Assembly (NCBI RefSeq): GCF_020866845.1
Contig: NZ_CP086594.1
Coordinates: 1-64,000 of the forward strand
Length of the DNA stretch: 64,000 nt
Reading direction: 5' to 3'
Source of the DNA: Sphingomonas radiodurans
GTDB lineage: Bacteria > Pseudomonadota > Alphaproteobacteria > Sphingomonadales > Sphingomonadaceae
Shown here one piece after another: positions 46,426 through 54,563 of this stretch. The first letter of the stretch is position 1. Every line of letters begins with the position of its first letter. Below the pieces are notes generated by a model. That model searched no databases. It saw only the letters and a program-made list of their open reading frames with translations, and had not been told where the DNA came from. The position numbers were made by a program, and so were the translations under genes.

Positions 46426-47646
46426 ATGGCCAAAATCAAGGTGAAAACGCCCGTCGTGGAGATCGACGGCGACGAAATGACGCGGATCATCTGGGAATGG
46501 ATCCGCGAGCGCCTGATCAAGCCATATCTCGATATCGAACTTGATTACTACGATCTCGGCATCGAAAAGCGCGACGAGACGAACGATCAGATCACGATCG
46601 ACAGCGCCTATGCCACGCAGAAGTACGGCGTCGCAGTGAAGTGCGCCACGATCACCCCGGACGAGCAGCGCGTCGAGGAATTCGGCCTCAAGCAGATGTG
46701 GAAGTCGCCCAACGGCACGATCCGCAACATCCTGGGCGGCGTGATCTTCCGCGAGCCGATCGTGATCCGCAACGTCCCCCGTCTGATCCCGGGCTGGACG
46801 CACCCGATCGTCGTCGGCCGTCACGCCTTTGGGGATCAGTACCGTGCCACCGACTTCCTCGTCCCCGGCAAGGGCAAGCTGACGATGAAGTTCGAAGGCG
46901 AGGACGGCACCGTTATCGAGAAGAACGTCTACGACTTCCCCGAGGCGGGCGTCGCGATGGGGATGTACAACCTCGACCAGTCGATCCGCGATTTCGCGCG
47001 CGCCTCGATGAACTACAGCCTGGGCCGCAAGTGGCCGCTGTACCTCAGCACCAAGAACACGATCCTCAAGGCCTATGACGGCCGCTTCAAGGATCTGTTC
47101 GCCGAGATCTTCGAGGCCGAGTTCGTCGAGAAGTTCAAGGAAGCCGGCATCGTCTACGAGCACCGCCTGATCGACGACATGGTCGCATCGGCGCTCAAGT
47201 GGAGCGGCGAGTTCGTCTGGGCGTGCAAGAACTACGACGGCGACGTCCAGTCGGATCAGGTCGCGCAGGGATTCGGCTCGCTCGGCCTAATGACCTCTGT
47301 GCTGATGACGCCCGACGGCAAGACGATCGAAGCCGAAGCCGCGCACGGCACCGTGACGCGCCACTTCCGCCAGCACGAGCAGGGCAAGGCAACCTCGACC
47401 AACCCGATCGCGTCGATCTTCGCTTGGACCGGCGGCCTCAAATATCGCGGCCTGTTCGACGACACGCCCGATGTCACGCGCTTCGCCGAAACGCTCGAGC
47501 GCGTGTGCATCGAGACGGTCGAGAATGGCGATATGACGAAGGATCTCGCGATCCTGATCGGGCCGCATCAGAAGTGGATGACGACCGAGCAGTTCTTCGA
47601 GGCGGTTCGCCTGAACCTCGAAACCAAGATGGCCACCTGGGCCTGA
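46426..47646 (+). CDS. icd: NADP-dependent isocitrate dehydrogenase
   Basis: A 406-residue TCA-cycle enzyme that oxidises isocitrate to 2-oxoglutarate. The sequence is the eukaryote-like homodimeric type: [17 protein letters not shown] at the N-terminus, substrate block [13 protein letters not shown], and [20 protein letters not shown] with metal ligands. The NADP-binding region is [14 protein letters not shown] 46426 has AAGGA ten bases upstream and is the conserved start. It is a single gene followed by a hairpin. Confidence 0.97.
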   Translation: MAKIKVKTPVVEIDGDEMTRIIWEWIRERLIKPYLDIELDYYDLGIEKRDETNDQITIDSAYATQKYGVAVKCATITPDEQRVEEFGLKQMWKSPNGTIRNILGGVIFREPIVIRNVPRLIPGWTHPIVVGRHAFGDQYRATDFLVPGKGKLTMKFEGEDGTVIEKNVYDFPEAGVAMGMYNLDQSIRDFARASMNYSLGRKWPLYLSTKNTILKAYDGRFKDLFAEIFEAEFVEKFKEAGIVYEHRLIDDMVASALKWSGEFVWACKNYDGDVQSDQVAQGFGSLGLMTSVLMTPDGKTIEAEAAHGTVTRHFRQHEQGKATSTNPIASIFAWTGGLKYRGLFDDTPDVTRFAETLERVCIETVENGDMTKDLAILIGPHQKWMTTEQFFEAVRLNLETKMATWA

Positions 47647-47653
47647 TCCGAAC

Positions 47654-47680
47654 GGCGGCGGGAGTTGAACTTCCGCCGCC
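47654..47680. terminator. Hairpin between convergent icd and the VOC gene
   Basis: GGCGGCGG and CCGCCGCC form a perfect 8-bp stem with an 11-base loop in the 48-base gap between the two stops. It could end transcription from both sides but has no long T-run, so strength is uncertain. Confidence 0.55.
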
Positions 47681-47694
47681 AATCGAGAAACGGG

Positions 47695-48066
47695 TCAAGC
47701 CACCGGTGGCGCGAACACCCGCAGGCGATGACCATCGGGATCGAGCGCGACAAACGTCGTGCCGAAGCTCATTCGTGTCGGCGCTTGGATGATGGTCAAG
47801 CCGCGCCGCCCCCAGTCGGCGTGCGTCGCCTCGACGGCGTCCGCGTCCGCGACTGCGAACGTGATCTCGCTCGCGCCTGATTGTCCCGTGCTCGCCGGCT
47901 CGACCGTTGCGCGCGACCACAAGCCCAGCATGACGCCGTCGCGCAAAGGCAAGATCGCGATGTCGGACTTTTGCTCGACGATCGGGACGCCCAGAAGCTC
48001 GTGGTACAGTGCGGCGCTGGCGACGTGATCCGTCACGTGCAGCAGCAAGAAGTTGAAGTCTGGCAT
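47695..48066 (-). CDS. VOC-family (glyoxalase/dioxygenase-fold) protein
   Basis: A 123-residue vicinal-oxygen-chelate protein, with the motif FLLLHVTDHVASAALYHELLG at the start (shown as LHVTDHVASAALYHELLG) and ending FVALDPDGHRLRVFAP. The two beta-alpha-beta-beta-beta units are visible. Members include antibiotic-binding and glyoxalase-like proteins; the reaction here is not known. It lies 86 bases downstream of a WYL regulator on the same strand, a common pair that suggests co-regulation. Confidence 0.88.
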   Translation of the reverse strand: MPDFNFLLLHVTDHVASAALYHELLGVPIVEQKSDIAILPLRDGVMLGLWSRATVEPASTGQSGASEITFAVADADAVEATHADWGRRGLTIIQAPTRMSFGTTFVALDPDGHRLRVFAPPVA

Positions 48067-48152
48067 GAGTTACCTCCGCAAAAGCCGGCTCACGGAATGG
48101 CTTGCCGGCCCAACGCGGGATACGCCGCCCTACTGTCAGTTTATGTCAGCAG

Positions 48153-48842
48153 TCACTGTTCGGGCACGCCTCGGATCGCGTGCCATTCCTTCAGCAACGC
48201 GGCGCGACGCCGCGGATACCGCACGGACGACGGGTCGAGCGCCATGATCCGGTCGATCCGGAAATGGCGGTAATTGTCGCGCAGTTCGCACCAGGCGACG
48301 ATCACGCGCACGCGATCGTAAAAGGCCAGCGCGATCGGCCAGACGGTCCGTTCGCTGGTCTCGCCACGCTCGTCGGCATACGTGATCTGCACCTTGCGTT
48401 CGGACCGGATCGCCCGGCGGATCGCGGCAATCTCCTGGTCACCCGCTGCGATCGGCTCGCCGGGACCGATCAGTAGCCCGGATGATTGGATATCCTTCTT
48501 GAGGTCGTCCGGTAGAACCGCGCCGATCTTGGCCAGCACGTTGCGCGCCGCCTTGCCCAATTGCCCGTCCGCTCGCTCCGACACCCAGCGCGAACCGAGC
48601 ACCAGCGCCTCAATCTCCTCCTCGGAGAACATCAGCGGCGGCAGCATGAATCCTGGGCGGAGCACATAGCCGACGCCCGCCTCTCCATCGATATGCGCGC
48701 CTTGCGCCTTCAGGCTTTCGATATCGCGATAGAGCGTGCGTAGCGATACGCCGAGCTCGTCCGCCAGCGTTGCGCCCGCGACTGCCCGCCGATGCCGACG
48801 CAGCACCTGGATTAGATCCAGCAGTCGCTGCGCGCGAGACAT
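48153..48842 (-). CDS. WYL-domain transcriptional regulator (YafY family)
   Basis: A 229-residue regulator with an N-terminal winged helix of the HTH_11 type (RRAVAGATLADELGVSLRTLYRDIE) and a C-terminal WYL domain (VQITYADERGETSERTVWPI, DNYRHFRIDRI). WYL domains bind small ligands or nucleic acid. It is followed by the VOC gene and divergent from the CPA2 antiporter gene, either of which could be a target. Confidence 0.92.
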   Translation of the reverse strand: MSRAQRLLDLIQVLRRHRRAVAGATLADELGVSLRTLYRDIESLKAQGAHIDGEAGVGYVLRPGFMLPPLMFSEEEIEALVLGSRWVSERADGQLGKAARNVLAKIGAVLPDDLKKDIQSSGLLIGPGEPIAAGDQEIAAIRRAIRSERKVQITYADERGETSERTVWPIALAFYDRVRVIVAWCELRDNYRHFRIDRIMALDPSSVRYPRRRAALLKEWHAIRGVPEQ

Positions 48843-48936
48843 GAGGCCTGCTCTCCGTGCGACGAGCTAGCCCCTGCCGACTCGAGTGCGACCGTTATAC
48901 GCGACAAACCGGCGACGCTTTGTCTACAACACCCCA

Positions 48937-50718
48937 ATGGCACTGGGTATTGATAACGAAGGTTTCTCCGACGCGCTCGTGATCCTCGGCGCCGCCGGCA
49001 TGGTGATCCCGGCGTTCGCCCGGTTCAAGGTGAGCCCGGTAATCGGTTTCATCCTGGTCGGGCTGCTGGTCGGCCCGTCCGGCCTCGGGGCGAATGTCGA
49101 TGCCGCGCCATGGCTATATTACGTCACGATCTCGGATCCGGAATCGATCGAGCCGTTCGCCGAATTCGGCATTATCCTGTTGTTGTTCTCGATCGGCCTC
49201 GAACTATCGTTTCGCCGACTCTGGACGATGCGCCGACTGGTCTTCGGCACCGGCGCGGCCGAATTGCTCGGCTCCGCGTTGATCATCGGCGTCACGCTAC
49301 ATTATTTGGGGCAAGGCTGGTCCGGCGCGATCGGGCTCGGCCTTGCGCTGGCGCTGTCGTCCACCGCGCTCGTCCTGCCGCTGGTCGGCACCACCAGCGC
49401 GGTCGGGCGCGGTGCGTTTGCGATGCTGCTATTCGAGGATCTGGCGCTCGTCCCGATCATCTTCGCGCTGGGCGCACTCGCGCCGACCGCCACCGACGGC
49501 TGGGCCGGGATCGGCATGGTGGCACTCCGCGGCGGGCTGACGGTGGTGGCGATGTACATTGGCGGCCGCCTCGTCCTGCCGCGGCTGTTCGCGCAGGCCG
49601 CGCGCACCAAAAGCCCGGAACTGTTCCTCGCCGCCTCCTTGCTGGTCGTGATCGTCGCCAGCGTCGCGACCACCGCGGCTGGCCTGTCGCCGATCGTCGG
49701 CGCGCTGCTCGCCGGGTTGCTGATCGCCGAGACCGAATATCACACCGAGGTCGAGGTGATGACCGCGCCGTTCAAGGGCCTCGCGCTCGGCGTGTTCCTG
49801 ATCACCGTCGGCATGAGCCTCGATCTGCGCAGCATTGCCGAGAATTGGCAGACGTTGCTACTCGCCGTCACTGGCGTCGTCGCGGTGAAGACGGTCGTCA
49901 CCTTCCTGCTGCTCCGCGTCGCCAACGCCCGCCCCGGCATTGCTGCCGAAACCGGCCTGCTGATGGGTAGCCCGTCAGAAACGACGCTGATCGTGCTCGC
50001 GACCGCCGCGCAGGCACAACTGATCCTGCCGAGCACCGCCACCTTCTGGCAGACGGTCACTGCGATCGGGCTGACCATCACGCCCTTGCTCGCCAAGGCA
50101 GGACGCGCCGTCTCGAAGCGGATCGAATATGGCACCGAGCTAACCGAGACCGGACCCGCCGATGCCGGCCGCGCGGTGATTATTGGCTTCGGGCGTGTCG
50201 GTAAGCTGATCGCCGAAATGATGGCCATTCACAATCTGCCCTATGTCGCGGTTGAGGCCGATATCGACGCGGTGAAGGCGGCGCGCGCCGCTGGCCACCC
50301 GGTGCTGTTCGGCGATGTGATCCGCCCCGAACTGGTCGACCGGCTCGATCTGCCCAATGCCCGCGCGCTGATCCTGACGATGGACGATCCGGTGCTCACC
50401 GTCCGTCTCTGTCGCCGCGTCCGCGGCTTGGCGCCGGATCTGCCAATCATCGCCCGCGCCCGTGATGCCGCGCATGCCGCGGAGCTTTACCGTGCCGGCG
50501 TCACCGACGCGGTGCCCGAAACGCTCGAAAGCTCACTGCAATTGTCGGAGGCCGTGCTGGTCGATCTCGGCGTCGCGATGGGCCCGGTGATTGCCTCGAT
50601 CCACGAAAAGCGCGACGAACTGCGCCAGATGATCCGCAAGGAAGCGCAGCTCAACCGCGAACCGCGCATCCGCCGCGTACGCCGCAAGAACGAAGTCGGA
50701 ATTTCAGAGGGTATTTGA
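48937..50718 (+). CDS. CPA2-family cation:proton antiporter with RCK domain (KefB/YbaL-like)
   Basis: A 593-residue protein. The first about 400 residues form a 12-13-helix CPA2 exchanger (ILLLFSIGLELSFRRLW, SSTALVLPLV, SPSETTLIVLA). The C-terminal RCK_N/TrkA-N domain binds NAD(H) through GFGRVG (VIIGFGRVGKLIAEMM). It probably carries potassium or sodium against protons under redox or nucleotide control. ATG 48937 is chosen over an upstream GTG at 48886. It is five bases from the next gene, so they are likely co-transcribed. Confidence 0.92.
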   Translation: MALGIDNEGFSDALVILGAAGMVIPAFARFKVSPVIGFILVGLLVGPSGLGANVDAAPWLYYVTISDPESIEPFAEFGIILLLFSIGLELSFRRLWTMRRLVFGTGAAELLGSALIIGVTLHYLGQGWSGAIGLGLALALSSTALVLPLVGTTSAVGRGAFAMLLFEDLALVPIIFALGALAPTATDGWAGIGMVALRGGLTVVAMYIGGRLVLPRLFAQAARTKSPELFLAASLLVVIVASVATTAAGLSPIVGALLAGLLIAETEYHTEVEVMTAPFKGLALGVFLITVGMSLDLRSIAENWQTLLLAVTGVVAVKTVVTFLLLRVANARPGIAAETGLLMGSPSETTLIVLATAAQAQLILPSTATFWQTVTAIGLTITPLLAKAGRAVSKRIEYGTELTETGPADAGRAVIIGFGRVGKLIAEMMAIHNLPYVAVEADIDAVKAARAAGHPVLFGDVIRPELVDRLDLPNARALILTMDDPVLTVRLCRRVRGLAPDLPIIARARDAAHAAELYRAGVTDAVPETLESSLQLSEAVLVDLGVAMGPVIASIHEKRDELRQMIRKEAQLNREPRIRRVRRKNEVGISEGI

Positions 50719-50722
50719 AAAC

Positions 50723-52534
50723 ATGACGCATATCGACCGCCGCGCCGTCATCGCTGGCCTCGGCGCCGCCACCACCAGCGCCGCGCTGCCCGCGTTCGCG
50801 CAGCCCGTCAGCCGCGACGCACAACTCGACGCTTTGCTGATGCGCCAGTTCGACGCCGAGCTCGCCCTAAGCCCGACCGGGGCCACCCAGCTCGGCCTCG
50901 ACAAGGGCAAGCTCGCTGCTTTGCGCAGCCGCCTACCCGACTGGAGCCCGGCCGGGCTCGACCGCGATCGCGCGATGACCATGCAGCACTTGCGCGATCT
51001 GCGCAGCTTCGGCCGCACCGGCCTCGGCACGCCAGCGGCAATCGCCTACGACAGCGCCGACTTCACGCTGTCGTCGCGGGCAAAGCTTGACGAGTTCCGC
51101 TACCACAGCGGCGGCTTCGGCCACCGCCCGGGGCCATATGCCGTCACCCAGCTGGGCGGCTTCTACACCGGGCTCGCGAACTTCATGGATCTGCAGCATC
51201 CGGTGAAGACACGCGCCGACGCCGATGCGTATCTTGCGCGCCTCGCCGCCGTACCGGCGCTGCTCGACGCCGACACCCGCCTCGTCACCGAAAATGCCGC
51301 CGCCGGCGTGATCGCGCCACGCTTCATCCTCGATCAGGCGATCCGCCAGGTCACCGCCTTCCGCGATGGCGACGTGCGCACCAAGACGCTCGTCACCTCG
51401 GTCGAGCGCCGCGCGACTGCGCTTGGCCTTACCGGCTACGGCGATCGCGCCGCGGCGATTTTTGAAACCGGAATTAAGCCCGCTGCGACGCGCCAGATCG
51501 AAGCGCTCACCGCCGTTCTGCCCCGCGCGGGCAACGACGCCGGCGTTGCCCGCTTGCCGCGCGGCCGCGAATATTATGCCGCCGCGCTGCGCTCGCACAC
51601 CACGATCGATATCGCGCCCGATGAGGTGCACCGCATCGGGCTGGAGCAAGTCGCCGACCTCACCGCGCGGATCGATACGCTGCTGAAGGCACAGGGCCTC
51701 ACCCGCGGCACGATGCGCGAACGGCTCGACGAACTCGCACGGCGGCCGGGCCAGACCTTCGCAAACGATGATGCCGGCCGCGCCGCGCTGCTCGCCTATC
51801 TCAACGATCGCCTCGATGCGGTGCGAAAGCGCGTGCCGCAGGTCTTCGCGCGCATGCCCACCCTGCCCTACGAGATCCGCCGCGTCCCGCCGGAGATCGA
51901 GGGCGGCGCACCCGGCGGTTCGGCGCAGCGCGGCCTTGCCGATGGCTCACGCCCCGGCATCTTCTTCATCAACCTGCGCGATACGCACGAATGGCCACGC
52001 TATTCGCTGCCCACGCTCGCCTACCATGAGGGCGCACCGGGACATCTGTTCGAAGGCGCGCTCAGCCTGCAGAACGCCGCGCTGCCGATCTACCGCCAGA
52101 CGGCGTCCGCCACCGCGTACGGCGAAGGCTGGGGCCTTTACGCCGAACAGGTCGCCGACGAACTCGGCATGTATGAGGACGATCCGCTCGGGAAGATCGG
52201 TTATCTCGGCTCCTACGCCTTCCGCGCCTCGCGGCTCGTGGTCGATACCGGCATGCACCACCTCGGGTGGAGCCGCGAAAAAGCGATCGACTTCCTGTCG
52301 TCCAACTCTTCGGAATCCCCCTCGGCCGCGCGCACCGAGGTGGACCGCTACATCGTGTATCCGGGCCAGGCCTGCGCCTATAAAATGGGCCAGATCGCGA
52401 TCAGCCGGCTGCGTGCCGAGGCCGAGAAGCAGCCCGGCTTCGACATCAAGCGCTTCCACACACTCGTGCTCGATACCGGTCGGGTTCCGCTGACCGTGCT
52501 CGAACGCCGCGTGCGCGAAAGCTTTATTGCCTAG
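50723..52534 (+). CDS. DUF885 family exported hydrolase
   Basis: A 603-residue secreted protein. The N-terminus has a twin-arginine and hydrophobic stretch (HIDRRAVIAGLGAATTS), ending near LPAFAQ, consistent with Tat export. The DUF885 family carries a zinc-peptidase-like pattern, here H435-E436-x-x-P-x-H441 (HEGAPGH), followed by an acidic residue downstream. The fold is related to M32-like carboxypeptidases. Substrate is unknown. It lies between the CPA2 antiporter and the glycosyltransferase. Confidence 0.9.
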   Translation: MTHIDRRAVIAGLGAATTSAALPAFAQPVSRDAQLDALLMRQFDAELALSPTGATQLGLDKGKLAALRSRLPDWSPAGLDRDRAMTMQHLRDLRSFGRTGLGTPAAIAYDSADFTLSSRAKLDEFRYHSGGFGHRPGPYAVTQLGGFYTGLANFMDLQHPVKTRADADAYLARLAAVPALLDADTRLVTENAAAGVIAPRFILDQAIRQVTAFRDGDVRTKTLVTSVERRATALGLTGYGDRAAAIFETGIKPAATRQIEALTAVLPRAGNDAGVARLPRGREYYAAALRSHTTIDIAPDEVHRIGLEQVADLTARIDTLLKAQGLTRGTMRERLDELARRPGQTFANDDAGRAALLAYLNDRLDAVRKRVPQVFARMPTLPYEIRRVPPEIEGGAPGGSAQRGLADGSRPGIFFINLRDTHEWPRYSLPTLAYHEGAPGHLFEGALSLQNAALPIYRQTASATAYGEGWGLYAEQVADELGMYEDDPLGKIGYLGSYAFRASRLVVDTGMHHLGWSREKAIDFLSSNSSESPSAARTEVDRYIVYPGQACAYKMGQIAISRLRAEAEKQPGFDIKRFHTLVLDTGRVPLTVLERRVRESFIA

Positions 52535-52569
52535 TGATCGCCGCAATAGCGCGATAGGCGCCGCGGATC

Positions 52570-53730
52570 ATGCAGCCGTCGGACCTTCGCGTCGCGCTAT
52601 TCAGCGGCAATTACAATTACGTTCGCGATGGTGCGAACCAGGCGCTGAACCTGCTCGTCGGCCATCTGCTGAATCGCGGAGTCACCGTCCGCATCTATTC
52701 GCCGACCGTGCCCAAGCCAGCCTTCCCGGCAACGGGCGATCTGGTCGATGTCCCCGCGCTCCCGCTGCCCGGCGAGCGCGGGGAGTACCGCCTCGCGCGC
52801 GGCCTGCCGGCGCGTGTGAAGCGTGATCTTGCCGCGTTCGCGCCCAACCTGATCCACGTCTCGGCGCCCGATATCCTTGGGCATCGCGCGATCAGCTATG
52901 CGCGCCGCCACGGCATCGCGCGCGTCGCCTCGCTACACACGCGCTTCGAAACCTATCCGCGCTACTACGGGCTCCGCCTGCTCGAGCCGTTCGCCGAGCG
53001 GCTGCTAACGCGCTTTTATAATCGCGTCGATCGCGTGCTCGTCCCCGGCACGATGCTGGGCGACATCCTGCACGGCTGGGGCGTGCGGACCCCAACGTCG
53101 GTCTGGTCGCGCGGCGTCGATCATGATCGCTTCTCGCCGGCCAAGCGTGACCTCGCCTGGCGCCGCTCGCTCGGCATTGGCGACGACGAAGTGGCCGTTG
53201 GCTTCCTCGGCCGATTGGTGAAGGAAAAGGGGCTCGACGTCTTCGCCGACGTCGTCGCCGAACTCCGCCGCCGCGGCACGCCGCACCGCGTACTCGTCAT
53301 CGGCGAGGGGCCCGCGCGCGACTGGTTCGCCGATCAAGTGCCCGACGCTGCCTTCGCGGGCTTCCAGACAGGCGATGGCCTTGGCCGCGCAGTCGCCTCG
53401 ATGGATGTGTTCTTCAATCCCAGCGTCACCGAGACGTTCGGCAACGTCACGCTGGAAGCGATGGCTGCCGGTGTGCCAGTCGTCGCGGCGCGCGCCACCG
53501 GCGCGGTCGGGTTGATTGACGATGGCGTCACCGGCGTGCTCGTCGCGCCGCGCGATGTTGCAGGCTACGCCGATGCGATCGCCGCGCTCGCGCTCGATCA
53601 TGACGCGCGTCGAGGCATGGGCCGAGCAGGATGTCACAAGGCTGCGCGTTACCGCTGGGATACGATCAACGAAGCCGTTCTCGTCGCGTATCTGGAGGTC
53701 ATGAATGGCTCCGAAGCTACCGGTGGCTGA
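52570..53730 (+). CDS. GT4-family glycosyltransferase (MgtA/SqdX-like)
   Basis: A 386-residue retaining glycosyltransferase with two Rossmann domains. The N-terminal LFSGNYNYVRDGANQALN and the C-terminal E288-x7-E296 motif (ETFGNVTLE) are of the GT4 family; similar enzymes use GDP-mannose or UDP-sulfoquinovose to glycosylate lipids. The donor and acceptor cannot be told. No polysaccharide genes lie nearby, so a glycolipid role is only a suggestion. Confidence 0.9.
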   Translation: MQPSDLRVALFSGNYNYVRDGANQALNLLVGHLLNRGVTVRIYSPTVPKPAFPATGDLVDVPALPLPGERGEYRLARGLPARVKRDLAAFAPNLIHVSAPDILGHRAISYARRHGIARVASLHTRFETYPRYYGLRLLEPFAERLLTRFYNRVDRVLVPGTMLGDILHGWGVRTPTSVWSRGVDHDRFSPAKRDLAWRRSLGIGDDEVAVGFLGRLVKEKGLDVFADVVAELRRRGTPHRVLVIGEGPARDWFADQVPDAAFAGFQTGDGLGRAVASMDVFFNPSVTETFGNVTLEAMAAGVPVVAARATGAVGLIDDGVTGVLVAPRDVAGYADAIAALALDHDARRGMGRAGCHKAARYRWDTINEAVLVAYLEVMNGSEATGG

Positions 53731-53848
53731 CCCACGTCAACACGACGAACCGGTGCGTCCCGGAGCCAATCCGTTCATCGGACGTTCCACCAGCACGATA
53801 TATTGTAAGAAGGTTCCGCTCCAACGCGGCGGATTCGGAGACGACACA

Positions 53849-54451
53849 ATGAGCATTTTCCGTTCCGGTCGTAGCCTTTGGATGGCGGCCGCCGCTTCCG
53901 GCGCCTTGCTGGTCGCGGGTTGCGCAACCGAGACTACGTATCGCCCCGCGACCGGCTCCGGCTTCAACCGCACCGGCTTCACGGAGCGTCAGGTCGAAGC
54001 AAACCGCTTCCTCGTTACGTTCGCCGGCAATTCAGTCACCGATCGCGACACCGTTGAGCGCTACCTTCTTTTCCGCGCTGCCGAACTGACGCTGCAGAAT
54101 GGCTTCGACACCTTCGTGATGGTCGATCGCCAGACCGACCGTCAGGCGCGCACATACTCAACGGGCACCGGCTTTGGTCCGGGCCTCGGGTATGGCGGCT
54201 TCGGAGGCTTTTGGGGCCCGTCGTGGCGCTTTCAGGGGCGTCCGTGGGGCGGCGGCTGGGGTGGTTGGGGCGGCTGGGGCGGTGGCTTCAACGACTTCGA
54301 CGTCCGCACCGTCGATCGCTACGAAGCGTCCGCCGAGATCGTGATGCGCAAGGGCCCGCCGCCGCGCGACGAAGTTCGCGCCTTCAACGCTCGGGACGTC
54401 GCTGATCGCCTCGGCCCGACGATCGTCCTGCCGGAACAGCGCCGCCGCTGA
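53849..54451 (+). CDS. CC0125/CC1285-family lipoprotein
   Basis: A 200-residue lipoprotein with lipobox LVAGC (C25). The conserved part (ERQVEANRFLVTFAGNSVTD, RYLLFRAAELTLQNGFDTF) matches the CC0125/CC1285 family of alphaproteobacteria, whose function is unknown. A Gly/Trp/Phe-rich segment follows (about residues 108-150, such as WGGWGGWGGGF). ATG 53849 is the natural start. The same frame stays open for 48 codons upstream but this stretch is not lipoprotein-like and is treated as leader. A strong terminator follows. Confidence 0.88.
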   Translation: MSIFRSGRSLWMAAAASGALLVAGCATETTYRPATGSGFNRTGFTERQVEANRFLVTFAGNSVTDRDTVERYLLFRAAELTLQNGFDTFVMVDRQTDRQARTYSTGTGFGPGLGYGGFGGFWGPSWRFQGRPWGGGWGGWGGWGGGFNDFDVRTVDRYEASAEIVMRKGPPPRDEVRAFNARDVADRLGPTIVLPEQRRR

Positions 54452-54472
54452 GCCGCAATCTAACGACAGAAC

Positions 54473-54508
54473 AAAAAAAGGCCCCGCCGGCAACGACGGG
54501 GCCTTTTC
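54473..54508. terminator. Bidirectional intrinsic terminator
   Basis: AAAAAAA-GGCCCCG, a 10-base loop, then CGGGGCC-TTTTCT. The 7-bp GC stem is flanked by A and T runs, so it works in both directions, ending the lipoprotein mRNA and the opposing secA mRNA. Confidence 0.9.
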
Positions 54509-54518
54509 TGTGCGCCTT

Positions 54519-54546
54519 CGTCATGCCGGCCTGCGCCGGCATGACG
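54519..54546. repeat. REP-like palindrome (GTCATGCCGG family)
   Basis: Twelve-base perfect arms CGTCATGCCGGC and GCCGGCATGACG with a CTGC loop, ten bases after the terminator and 17 bases before the secA stop. It shares the core of the elements at 42184 and 59680. Confidence 0.8.
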
Positions 54547-54563
54547 GGCTCAACCCCGCAGCT

